Positions 53,592 to 62,775 of a DNA stretch of 64,000 bases are shown here, piece after piece; position 1 is the stretch's first letter, and each line of letters opens with the position of its first letter. The translations under genes were made by a program, and so were the position numbers. This DNA is from Juglans regia (lineage: Eukaryota; Streptophyta; Magnoliopsida; Fagales; Juglandaceae): contig NC_049903.1 of assembly GCF_001411555.2 (NCBI RefSeq), forward strand, positions 22,053,048 through 22,117,047, written 5' to 3'. The notes under the pieces are model-generated. The model ran no database searches, was not told the origin of the DNA, and was given only the letters and a program-made list of their open reading frames with translations.

Positions 53592-53920
53592 AATACTCTG
53601 TGTTGCCTCATTCTAATCAGTTTATGATGTTTATGAAATTTGATGAATTTATTCATTGTGAGTTGATTTACTTCTCTTGTTCTTAATTGAACTTTTGAAC
53701 TTATCAAAGGTAAATCACAACCTTTGTGGCGTTCCTCCTTTGTTATCTGGGTTCTTGAGATGGGTTCTTCAACGGATCTAGATTTTAATATAATCTAGAT
53801 TCTTGAAACAAGTTCTCATCGGGTCTGGATTTTCTATCCTTGACTTGATTTTTGGCTTTCTTGGGGAGTTTTCAATTTGATTGTGGGTTCAAGGGATTCT
53901 TTTCCCGCGGGTTCATATCA
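53592..53920 (+). repeat. Element I 5' LTR remnant
   Basis: Starts AATACTCTGTGTTGCC, the region just downstream of the LTR's TATA-like box, and ends GGTTCATATCA. Its first part was lost when the LTR at 52846-53591 inserted and the left junction was later deleted. Confidence 0.85.
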
Positions 53921-54643
53921 TTTGGTATTTAGAGCAAGGTTTCCAATCAGGTCTGATTCCATCTTTTATTTTTTTGCAACCTGAAATTTAATTCTAGGGC
54001 TTCATTGCTCTAGGGTTGACCAAAAAAAAAAAAAGTAGTGGTGCCTAGTAGATTTCTTCACTATTTGTTAGGGTTGCTGAAATTCATTGTTCTAGGGTTT
54101 GTGTTGGTTGAACTCTCTTGTTCTGGGAGCTGCAATATATCACTTGCCCTAGGGTTTTTGAGTTATTGTTAGGGTTTTCTCAACTGCTTATTCTTGATTG
54201 TGATCAAATCAGTTGGTGAAAGGAAAATAAAAAAAAATAAAAAAAAAATTTCCGAGACTTTTTGTTGAGCCTTATCATCAAAGGGGGTGATTCTAGTTGG
54301 TATCTTGTCTTGTAGTTACTTTGTCATTCTTATAATTTCCTTGATTCACATGCCATTTTTTTTTCATTCCTTCTGTGTTTCTCTTGTTCTTGTTTCTTGG
54401 ACCTAATTACTAGTTTGGATAAAACAAGGTTGCTTTGTCTTCATTGAGTCAATTAGTTCTTAAAGAACTTGAGTGGAAAAGTCTTGAGGTAAAATGCAAG
54501 AGAGTGTGAGAATATTATCGGAAAAAAGCCAATTAAGAGTGAAACACGAGTGGAGTGTCATTATTCGAGTGTACACACGTAAGGGAGTGTGTGAGGTTTA
54601 CTTTTTTTTTTGCCACTAACATTCTTTTGTGTAGCACCTGATA

Positions 54644-55447
54644 ATGTCTCATCAGAGTAGCGCATCACCAAGCGGGAGAGCGGATAACTCATCCTTTGTG
54701 TTGCAAGCCATGCAACAACAGTTTGAGCGGTTGAACTTGGTGTTGGGTGAAGTGAGGGATAGGATGGATAATCAAGAAGAAATGATTAGAAATTTGCAAG
54801 GTGAGACAGGTAGGAGGCGACATGAGCCTAGCATTGAGAATGGGTATGAGAAAGAAAAGTATGGTGAGTCTCTTGTTGCTAGGCGTGCACTCAATACACA
54901 AATTAAGATGAATGATACAGAGCGGCAAAGTGAGAACTTTTTTCATAATAGATGCCACATCAACAATAAGGTATGTAGTATGGTCATTGATTTGAGGAGT
55001 TGTATTAATTTGGCTAGTACTAGTTTAGTTGAGAAATTAAATTTACATACCTTGAAACAGCCTAGACCATACATGTTGCACTGGTTGAGTGATTGTGGGG
55101 AGGTTAGGGTAAATAAGCAAGTGCTAGTTTCTTTTTTAATTGGGAAATACCAAGATATGGTCCTTTGTGATGTAATGCCTATGCATGCTTGTCATATTTT
55201 GTTCGGGAAGCCATGGCAGTTTGATAGGAATGTGATACATGATGGGTTAAGGAACATATACAGTTTTGAAAAGGATGGAAAAATAATCAAATTTACTCCT
55301 TTAACTCCAACACAGGTCCATGGGGACCAATTGAAGCTGAAAGGTGAGGTTGCTCAAAAAGAAAGAGTGAAAATGGGAGTGATGAAAAAAGAAAAAATGA
55401 AAAGGAGATTGAGCAAAAAAGCAAGAGTGAAAGTGAGATTGAGTTGA
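54644..55447 (+). CDS. Gag-protease-like ORF of element I (267 aa)
   Basis: The most intact example of the reduced Gag-protease: MSHQSSASPSGRADNSSF, VLQAMQQQFERLNLVLGEVR, then directly SLVARRALNTQIKM, MVIDLRSCINLAS (~residue 110), ILFGKPWQFD and a basic linker. Without the capsid domain and zinc knuckle it should not form particles alone. It may represent the ancestral reading frame of the non-autonomous family. It overlaps the next frame (55444) by four bases after a frame change in the repetitive linker. Confidence 0.7.
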   Translation: MSHQSSASPSGRADNSSFVLQAMQQQFERLNLVLGEVRDRMDNQEEMIRNLQGETGRRRHEPSIENGYEKEKYGESLVARRALNTQIKMNDTERQSENFFHNRCHINNKVCSMVIDLRSCINLASTSLVEKLNLHTLKQPRPYMLHWLSDCGEVRVNKQVLVSFLIGKYQDMVLCDVMPMHACHILFGKPWQFDRNVIHDGLRNIYSFEKDGKIIKFTPLTPTQVHGDQLKLKGEVAQKERVKMGVMKKEKMKRRLSKKARVKVRLS

Positions 55448-56004
55448 AAAGCAAGAGTGAAGGTGAGCGTGAAAGTGCGATTGAGCAAAAAAACAAGAGT
55501 GGATGTGAGATTGAGAAAAAAAGAAATAGTGAGTCCGAAAAGGAGAAAGACAGAAAAATGAGAGAGAAAAAAGAAGAGGGTGAGACTAGGACCTTAAGCA
55601 AAAGAGAGAATGAGTTGAAAAGTAATTGTGAAAAAGAGAGTGGAAAGAAAAAAGAGTGTGAAGAAAGTGAGAGAAAAACAAAGAGAAAAATGAGTTTTTA
55701 TGCTAAGGCGAGTCTTAATCCTAACGAACTTGACGTATGTTTGTCTAGTATTGTTGTCTCTTTGTTGCAGGGATATGTGGTCCTGTTTCCTAGTGGTGTA
55801 TTTTGTGGATTGCCACCTATTAGGGAGATAGAGCACTACATTGATTTTGTGCCAGGTGCGACAATTCCTAACCGACCTTTCTTGAAAAAACATGAGTCAT
55901 TGACACACATAAAGGGACAAGGTAAGTTGTTAACTAGAATGCATGCTAAGCGGGATGATTGTATTGAGACTTTTGTGGTTGATGCTTTAGCAAGATGGGC
56001 CTAG
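55444..56004 (+). pseudogene. Linker and truncated RT-less Pol-like ORF of element I
   Basis: Linker with KSEGERE/KKRNSESEKEK units, MSFYAKASLNPNELD, EIEHYIDFVPGATIPNRPFL, the shared junction into HESLTHIKGQGKLL, then ETFVVDALARWA, where the sequence switches to LTR. The frame stops at once. Confidence 0.75.
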
Positions 56005-56401
56005 TCTTAAAGATCATTTGCAACTAGTCTTAAAGATCATTTGCAACTTCCAGATGGGCCAAGAAGATCAATATGACAATGCAAGGATTGATGCAATCCA
56101 CTTGGCAAGAGTTTAGCAAGAGCCCAACATTCAAGATGGGGCTTGAAGGATGAAGATCCAGTTTTAATTCATTTGATCACCTATGGAAGAGTGCAACGAC
56201 AAGACTTAAAGGCTTTGGGTTCTTGAAGGGTTTCAACTTATTTAATTCGTTTAAAAAAACTTACTTTATTAGTTTAGAATAATTGAGTTTATTATGGGAA
56301 GTACTTAAGGGGGCCTATGCAAGGGCATGTTGGGAAATTTATTATTTTATTGAACTAGGGTTAGGGTTACTGTAGCCGAGTTACTGTAGTGGGGCACTGT
56401 T
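55996..56401 (+). repeat. Element I 3' LTR, truncated
   Basis: Begins GGGCCTAGTCTTAAAGATC, with the first ~15 bases lost in the pol-LTR fusion and an early segment duplicated. Ends at GGGGCACTGTT where element G's LTR starts. The rest (CATCCAGGGG..) is not found on the far side of G. Confidence 0.8.
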
Positions 56402-56724
56402 TGATATGAACCCGTGGGAATGAATTCCCTTGAACCCACAATCAATTTGAAAACTCCCCAAGAAAGCCAAAATCAAGTCAAGGATGGAGAATCTAGACCC
56501 GATGAGAACTCGTTTCAAGAACCTAGATTATATTAAAATCTAGACCCGTTGAAGAACCCGTCTCAAGAACCCAGATTACAAAGGAGGAACGCCACAAAGG
56601 TTGTGATTTACCTTTGATAAGTTCAAGAGTTCAATCAAGAACAAGAGGAGAAAACTCAACTCACAAATAAAATTCAATATTGTCTTCGTGATCTTTAAGA
56701 CTAGGCCCATCATGGTTCCCATCA
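56402..56724 (-). repeat. Element G 3' LTR with large internal deletion
   Basis: TGATATGAACC to GGTTCCCATCA but only 323 bp; about 500 bp of U3 is missing after AAATAAAATTCAATATTGTC. The LTR tip plus polypurine tract is duplicated with a 54-bp offset (TTCCCATCATTCCCCC near 56717 and TTCCCATCATTCCCAC near 56771). Confidence 0.85.
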
Positions 56725-57963
56725 TTCCCCCTCTCCTCAAAAGGATTCGACCTCGAATCTCCACCTTGGTTCCCATCATTCCCACTCTCTTCAAAATGAT
56801 TCAACCTCGAATCTCCACCAGGATCAAAGGGAAAAAGGTTAGGAACATTATCATTAATTTCATATGCAATATCATTAATTTGTTCAAGTAACACTTCATG
56901 CAACATGTTAATGAATGACAAATGATACTTCCACAAACGTTCATGTAACACTTCAATGAAAGGCAAATGATACTCCGGCAATTGTTCATGCAACACGTCA
57001 ATGTATGGCAAATGATACTCCCACAAATGTTCATGCAATACATCAATGAATGACAAATGATAGTTCCACAAACGTTCGTGCAACAAGTCTTTGAATGGCA
57101 AATGATATTCCCACAAACATTCATGTAACACAACAAAAGTCTTCCTTACACCAAGATTACCCAACAAACCACCATGTCCATCACACGCAAGCAACTTACG
57201 CATAAAACTAGTAGGCACACAAAATCTATTCTTTCTAAACAAGTACCAATCTGGTTTATAAAACTTACCAAAAGATGCTTTCTCACATGTTCTATACACA
57301 CTAGCAAAGTCATCATCATTAGCATGCAATTCCTTATCATATTCAAGTCTAAACAATTTTGCATCTAAAATGAAGACAATGACATACCTTCTTGCTAAAG
57401 CATCAACCAGAAAATTTTTCATACCTTGTGTGTATTTGAATACATGAAGAAAAGTCTCAATACAATCATCCCGCTTAGCATGCATTCTACTCAACAACTT
57501 ACCTTGTCCCCTTAAGTGTGTCAATGACTCATGTTCTTCAAATAGCACCTAGCACAAGATCAATGCAGTGCTCTATCTCCGAAATAGGTGATAATCCACT
57601 AAACACAGCGCTAGGAATCACGACCTCGTATCCCTGCAAGAAAGAAACAACAACACTAGGCAAAGAGTCGTTAAATTCGTTAGCATAAAAGCTTGCCTTA
57701 GCATAAAAACTCACTTTTGTCTTCTTATTTCTCTTCACAATCTCTCTTTCTTTTTCCTCTTGTGGCTCCACTCTTTTTTCTTGACTGTCAACCACCTCTC
57801 TATTTTCTTTTTCTCTCACTCTTTCTTTTGATGTTTCGGCCTCATTCTCTTTTTTCCTCTCACTCTCTGTTTTTCTTTCAGTCTCCTCTTTTTTTGAACT
57901 CTCGGCCTCACAATTGTTTTTCAACTCATTCTCTCTTTTTCTTGAGATTTCAGCCTCACCCAA
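56725..57963 (-). pseudogene. Linker and RT-less Pol-like ORF of element G
   Basis: Frames 57538-57963 and 56661-57548. The first has a linker (EAESSKKEETERK, RVEPQEEKEREI) and KVSFYAKASF to DLVLGAI. The second begins FEEHESLTHLRGQGKLL, so about 20 bases more are missing at the RT-deletion junction and the frames are offset. Then FLVDALARRY, DDDFASVYRTCEKASFGK, and five 15-residue units before LLEQINDIAYEIND. Zinc finger and all integrase catalytic motifs are gone. Confidence 0.8.
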
Positions 57964-57998
57964 ATCTTTTCCCTTTGGTGGTTCGGTCTTCCCCTTTC

Positions 57999-58667
57999 CT
58001 ACAACTTGATCATTTTTGTCCCACTTAGATTTCCAAGGAGTACTAGAACCGAAGTATACCTTGATGTACCCTTTCCTTTTAGCCGTCTCTCCACCTTCAT
58101 AGCCATGTGCACTATGTCCTCTACCTCCTCATAATGTTGCAACTCAACTACATTGGCTATCTCCCTATTCAACCCCCTCAAAAATCTTGTCATCGTGGCC
58201 TCCCGATCCTCCACTACATTAGCCCGAATCATAGCCACCTCCATCTCCTTATGGTAGTCCTCTACACTCCTAGACCCCTGTATAAGATTTTGTAATTTTT
58301 GGTAGAAGTCTCTATAGTAGTGGCTAGGTACAAATCTCCGCCTCATGATAGCTTTCAACTCTCTCCATGTTTCTACAGGCCTCTCAAGATTCCTCCTCCT
58401 ATTGGTCACTAATTGATCCCACCAAACAATCGCATAATCAGTGAACTCAATTACAACCAACTTCACCTTCTTCTCCTCAGAGTAATTATGACAATCAAAC
58501 ACCAGCTCTATTCTTTTCTCCCACTCTAAATAAATTTCAGGGACAGTTCTACCTAGGAATGATGGTATTTTCACTTTGATACTCCCAAGGTTCTTATCTA
58601 CTCCATCTCGACCCCCTGAGTTTGCCCTAAGGCCTCTTCCATGCCTAACTCCTCTATGTCCACCCAA
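57999..58667 (-). pseudogene. Gag capsid region of element G
   Basis: 222 codons with IKVKIPSFLGRTVPEIYLEW, WDQLVTNRR, FVPSHYYRDFYQKL and GLNREIANVVELQHYEE, the same capsid-type domain as B. It ends in a frameshift (SGTKMIKL), and the zinc knuckle and protease that should follow are deleted, so the next homologous sequence is the charged linker. The gag N-terminus beyond 58667 continues in homology to about 58760. Confidence 0.85.
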
Positions 58668-58825
58668 TCCAACTTCAGATGTTAAGCCTTCCTCATCCTC
58701 ACCAAACTGTCCATTCTTATACCCATTCTCAATTTTAGGCTCACGTCGCCTCCTATCTCGCTCACCTTGAGCTGAAAAGAAAGAGTGAATGTGAGATTGA
58801 GAAGAAAAGAAACAGTGAGACCGAA

Positions 58826-60283
58826 ATGGAGAAAGACAGAAAAATGAGAGAGAAAAAAGAAGAAGGTGAGACTAAAACCTTAAGCAAAAGAGAGAATGAG
58901 TTGAAAAGTAATTGTGAAAAAGAGAGTGAAAAAGAAAAACAGAGTGGAAAGAAAAGAGAGTGTGAAGAAAGTGAGAGAAAAACAAAGAGAAAAGTGAGTT
59001 TTTGTGCTAAGGCAAGTCTTAATCCTAACGGACTTGACGTATGTTTGCCTAGTATTGTTGTCTCTTTGTTGCAGGGATATGAGGTCATGTTTCCTAGTGG
59101 TGTCTTTTGTGGATTGCCACCTATTAGGGAGATAGAGCACTACATTGATTTTATGCCAGGTGCGACAATTCTTAATCGACCTTTCTTGGAAAAACAAGAG
59201 TCATTGACACACTTAAAGGGACAAGGTAAGTTGTTGACTAGAATGCATGCTAAGCGGGAGGATTGTATTGAGACTTTTCCTCATGTATTCAAATATATAC
59301 AAGGTACGAAAAATTTTATGGTTGATGCTTTAGCAAGAAGGTATGTCCTTGTCTTCATTTTAGATGCGAAATTGTTGAGATTTGAATATGATAAGGAATT
59401 GCATGCTAATAATGATGACTTTGCTAGTGTGTATGGAACATGTGAGAATGCATCTTTTGGTAAGTTCTATAAACTAGATTGGTACTTGTTTAGAATGAAT
59501 AGATTTTGTGTGCCTACTAGTTTTATGCGTAAGTTGCTTGTGTGTGATGGACATGCTGGTTTGTTGGGTAACCATGGTGTAAGGAAGACTTTTGTTGTGT
59601 TGCATGAACGTTTATGGAAATATCATTTGCCTTTCAAAGACGTGTTACACGAACGTTTGCGGGAGTATCATTTGTATTTCATTGATTTTGCATATAATTG
59701 GAGTGGTCATTCTGGTGAAAATAAGATTTTAGAAATGTTGCATGAACGTTTATGGAAGTATCATTTGCCATTCATTGACTTGTTGCATGAACGTTTGCGG
59801 GAGTATTATTTGCCATTCATTGAGTTTGCATATTGGAGTGGTCATTTTGGTTTGAAGAAGACTTTAGATGTGCTTCATGAACATTTGTGGGAGTATTCTT
59901 TGCCATTCATTGAGTTTACATATGATTGGAATGTTCATGCCACTACTAAATTTTCACCAATTGAAATTGTTTATAGACTTAATCAATTTCCTCCTTTAGA
60001 TTTAAAGTCTTCACCAGTTGATGATATGGATAGCTTGGATGGACTAGTCCAAATTTTTGAACAAATTAATGAAAATGCATATCTAATGGATCTTCCAGGT
60101 AAGTATCATGTTTCTACTATTTTCAATGGTACTAACCACTTTCCCTTTGATCCAGGTGGAGATTCGAGGTCGAATCCTTTTGAGGAGAGGGGGAATGATG
60201 GGAACCAAGATGAGCCTAGTCTTAAAGATCATTTGCAACTTCCAGATGGGCCAAGAAGATCAAAGAGACAATGCAAGGATTGA
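58826..60283 (+). CDS. RT-less Pol-like ORF of element H (485 aa)
   Basis: Uninterrupted frame; its true start may lie upstream of the truncation. Order: linker (KRENELKSNCEKESEKEK), KVSFCAKASLNPNGLD, EIEHYIDFMPGATILNRPFL (~residues 95-120), junction into [26 protein letters not shown], pre-integrase (NDDDFASVYGTCENASFGK), CVPTSFMRKLLVCDGHAG, then the 15-residue units in two pairs plus one (LHERLWKYHLPFKDV, LHERLREYHLYFID, LHERLWKYHLPFID, LHERLREYYLPFIE, LHEHLWEYSLPFIE) alternating with FAYNWSGHSG-like spacers, TKFSPIEIVYRLN and a GPY/F-like end (VQIFEQINENAYLMDLPG). The last 28 codons are LTR-encoded and end PRRSKRQCKD. Every catalytic motif of RT, RNase H and integrase is absent. Function unknown. 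Confidence 0.7.
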   Translation: MEKDRKMREKKEEGETKTLSKRENELKSNCEKESEKEKQSGKKRECEESERKTKRKVSFCAKASLNPNGLDVCLPSIVVSLLQGYEVMFPSGVFCGLPPIREIEHYIDFMPGATILNRPFLEKQESLTHLKGQGKLLTRMHAKREDCIETFPHVFKYIQGTKNFMVDALARRYVLVFILDAKLLRFEYDKELHANNDDFASVYGTCENASFGKFYKLDWYLFRMNRFCVPTSFMRKLLVCDGHAGLLGNHGVRKTFVVLHERLWKYHLPFKDVLHERLREYHLYFIDFAYNWSGHSGENKILEMLHERLWKYHLPFIDLLHERLREYYLPFIEFAYWSGHFGLKKTLDVLHEHLWEYSLPFIEFTYDWNVHATTKFSPIEIVYRLNQFPPLDLKSSPVDDMDSLDGLVQIFEQINENAYLMDLPGKYHVSTIFNGTNHFPFDPGGDSRSNPFEERGNDGNQDEPSLKDHLQLPDGPRRSKRQCKD

Positions 60284-60977
60284 TGCAATCCACCTGGGAT
60301 AAGTTTAGCAAGAGGCCAACATTCAAGATGGGGCTTGAAGGATGAGGATCCTGTTTTAATTCATGTGATCAGCTACGGAAGAAGGCAACAACAAGACTTA
60401 AAGGCTTTGGGTTCTTGAAGGGTTTCAACTTATTTAATTCATTTAAAGTACTTATTTTATTTGTTTAGAATAAATGGGAAGCACTTAAGGGAGCTTATGC
60501 AAGGGCATGTTGGGAAAGTTATTATTTTATTGAACTAGGGTTAGGGTTACTGTAGCTCGGCACTGTAGCCGCGGCACTGTTCATCCTGGGGTATTTTTGG
60601 AAGATGGGGGTTTATTTTGGCTAGGGTTTCATTAGGTTTTCCTTTAAATACTCTATGTAGCCTCATTTTAATCATATTATGAAATTTATAAAATTTGATG
60701 AATTTATTCATTGTGAGTTGAGTTTTACTCCTCTTGTTCTTAATTGAACTTTTGAACTTATCAAAGGTAAATCACAACCTTTGTGGCGTTCCTCCTTTGT
60801 AATCTGGGTTCTTGAGACGGGTTCTTCAACGGGTCTAGATTTTGATATAATCTAGGTTCTTGAAACGAGTTCTCATCGGGTCTAGGTTCTCCATCCATTG
60901 ACTTGATTTTGGCTTTCTTGGGGTGTTTTCAAATTGACTGTGGGTTCAAGGGATTTCATTCCCGCGGGTTCATATCA
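60196..60977 (+). repeat. Element H 3' LTR (782 bp)
   Basis: TGATGGGAACC to GGTTCATATCA. U3 has GGGTTAGGGTTACTGTAGC followed by two further ACTGT units. TATA-like CTTTAAATACTC at about 60642-60653. Tail frame carries the GGGCC-to-GGGCC 19-bp deletion. Confidence 0.9.
60643..60653 (+). promoter_or_regulatory. TATA-like box of the LTR family (example)
   Basis: TTTAAATACTC, about 330 bp before the LTR 3' end. The same motif is at the corresponding place in nearly all LTRs of the window (for example GGTTTAAATACTC at 43095-43107) and is the best candidate for the core promoter that sets the U3/R border. Inferred from position and conservation only. Confidence 0.5.
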
Positions 60978-61018
60978 GAGTATCATTTGTCATACATTGA
61001 CGTGTTGCATGAACGTTT

Positions 61019-61648
61019 GTGGGGGAGTATCATTTGTGTTTCATTGAGTTTGCATATAATTGTAGTGGTCATTCTGGTGAATATAAGATTTCAGACTTGT
61101 TGCATGAACGTTTGCGGGAGTATCATTTGCCATTCATTGAGTGTGCATATTGGAGTGGTCATTTTGGTTCGGGGAAGACTTTAGATGTGCTTCATGAACA
61201 TTTGTGGGAGTATTGTTTGCCAATCATTGAGTTTACATATAATTGGAGTGTTCATGTTACTACTAAATTTTCACCAATTGAAATTGTTTGTATACTTAAT
61301 CCATTTCCTCCTTCAGATTTAAAGTCTTTACCAATTGATGATAGGAGTAGCTTGGATGGACTATTCCAAATTCTTGAACAAATTATTGAAAATGCATGTC
61401 TAATGGATCTTCCAGGTAAGTATCTTGTTTCTACTATTTTTAATGTTACTAACCATTTTCCCTTTGATCTAGGTGGAGATTCGAGATCGAATCCTTTTGA
61501 GGAGAGGGGGAATGATGGGAACCAAGATGGGCCTAGTCTTAAAGATAATTTGCAACTAGTCTTAAAGATCATTTGCAACTTCCAGATGGGCCAAGAAGAT
61601 CAATATGACAATGCAAGGATTGATGCAATCCACTTGGCAAGAGTTTAG
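61019..61648 (+). pseudogene. RT-less Pol-like ORF of element J, 3' part
   Basis: 209 codons: YNCSGHSGEYKISD, LHERLREYHLPFIE, WSGHFGSGKTLDV, LHEHLWEYCLPIIE, TKFSPIEIVCILN, FQILEQIIENACLMDLPG and an LTR-encoded end (GGDSRSNPFEERGNDG) that diverges into a duplicated LTR segment (LVLKIICNFQMGQEDQ). Same order as H without the first repeat units. Confidence 0.75.
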
Positions 61649-62330
61649 CAAGAGCCCAACATTCAAGATGGGGCTTGAAGGATGAAGATCCAGTTTTAAT
61701 TCATTTGATCACCTATGGAAGAGTGCAACGACAAGGCTTAAAGGCTTTGGGCTCTTGAAGGGTTTCAACTTATTTAATTCATTTAAAAAAACTTATTTTA
61801 TTAGTTTAGAATAATTGAGTTTATTATGGGAAGTACTTAAGGGGGCCTATGCAAGGGCATGTTGGAAAATTTATTATTTTATTGAACTAGGGTTAGGGTT
61901 ACTGTAGCCGAGTTACTGTAGCGTGGCACTGTTCATCCAGGGGCACTTTCGGAAGATGGGGGTTTATTTTGGCTAGGGTTTCATTAGGTTTTGATTTAAA
62001 TACTCTATGTAGCCTCATTTTAATGATGATTATAAAGTTTATGAAATTTGATGAATTTATTCATTGTGAGTTGAGTTTTACTCCTCTTGTTCTTAATTGA
62101 ACTTTTGAACTTATCAAAGGTAAATCACAACCTTTGTGGCGTTCCTCCTTTGTAATCTGGGTTCTTGAGACGGGTTCTTCAACGGGTCTAGATTTTAATA
62201 TAATCTAGGTTCTTGAAAGGAGTTCTCATCGGGTCTAGGTTCTCCATCCATTGACTTGATTTTGGCTTTCTTGGGGTGTTTTCAAATTGACTGTGGGTTC
62301 AAGAGATTCCTTTCCCGCGTGTTCATATCA
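61513..62330 (+). repeat. Element J 3' LTR (818 bp)
   Basis: TGATGGGAACC to GTGTTCATATCA, preceded by the polypurine tract at 61499-61512. An early segment (CAACTAGTCTTAAAGATC) is duplicated as in element I's 3' LTR, so I and J belong to one sub-lineage. Confidence 0.9.
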
Positions 62331-62775
62331 AACTAGGGTTAGGGTTATTGTAGCGAGGCACTGTAGCCGCAGCACTGTTCATCCAGGGGCACTTTTGGAA
62401 GATGGGATTTTATTTTGGCTAGGGTTTCATTAGGTTTTACTTTAAATACTCTATGTAGCCTCATTCTAATCAGTTTATGAAATTTATGAAATTTGATAAA
62501 TTTATTCATTGTGTGTTGAGTTTTACTTCTCTTGTTCTTAATTGAACTTTTGAACTTATCAAAGGTAAATCACAACCTTTGTGGCGTTCCTCCTTTGTAA
62601 TCTGGGTTCATGAGACGGGTTCTTCAATGGGTCTAGATTTTAATATAATCTAGGTTCTTGAAACGAGTTCTCATCGGGTCTAGGTTCTCCATCCATTGAC
62701 TTGATTTTGGCTTTCTTGGGGAGTTTTCAAATTGATTGTAGGTTCAAGGGATTTCATTCCCGTGGGTTCATATCA
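62331..62775 (+). mobile_element. 5'-truncated CRM-like LTR (host of element J)
   Basis: Begins AACTAGGGTTAGGG, the middle of U3, right after J's end, and finishes GGTTCATATCA at 62775. The left part is not found, consistent with the deletion that also removed J's and H's 5' ends. Its right end sits in a K-type LTR fragment. Confidence 0.85.

Larger units (their letters stand above)
53592..56401 (+). mobile_element. Element I: non-autonomous CRM-like copy, truncated at both ends
   Basis: 5' LTR remnant 53592-53920, primer site 53923-53935 (TGGTATTTAGAGC, one change), leader, gag/protease and linker frames, then an internal deletion joining VDALAR directly to the 3' LTR (about 55996), which is cut at 56401 by element G. 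Same DLR protease and RT-deletion junction as A, C and F. Confidence 0.85.
56402..58760 (-). mobile_element. Element G: mosaic CRM-like copy
   Basis: Minus-strand element with a shortened 3' LTR (56402-56724), RT-less Pol-like region, linker and a Gag that keeps the capsid domain, cut within the start of gag at about 58760. Gag and linker (EVVDSQEKRVEPQEEKE) resemble autonomous element B; the Pol-like part carries the RT deletion and five 15-residue units. The 5' LTR is missing and the edge is fused head-to-head with element H. Confidence 0.85.
58761..60977 (+). mobile_element. Element H: 5'-truncated non-autonomous CRM-like copy
   Basis: Begins in the charged linker at the fusion with G, then has the longest clean RT-less ORF on the plus strand, a polypurine tract (60182-60195) and a full 3' LTR (60196-60977). 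Gag, protease, leader and 5' LTR are missing. Followed directly by the internal region of element J, so H probably inserted into J. Confidence 0.85.
60978..62330 (+). mobile_element. Element J: 5'-truncated non-autonomous CRM-like copy
   Basis: Begins in the 15-residue repeat region (GAGTATCATTTGTCATACAT), directly after H's LTR, and continues to a full 3' LTR (61513-62330). The 5' part lies beyond H or was lost in the G/H rearrangement. It inserted into another LTR, whose remainder is 62331-62775. Confidence 0.85.
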
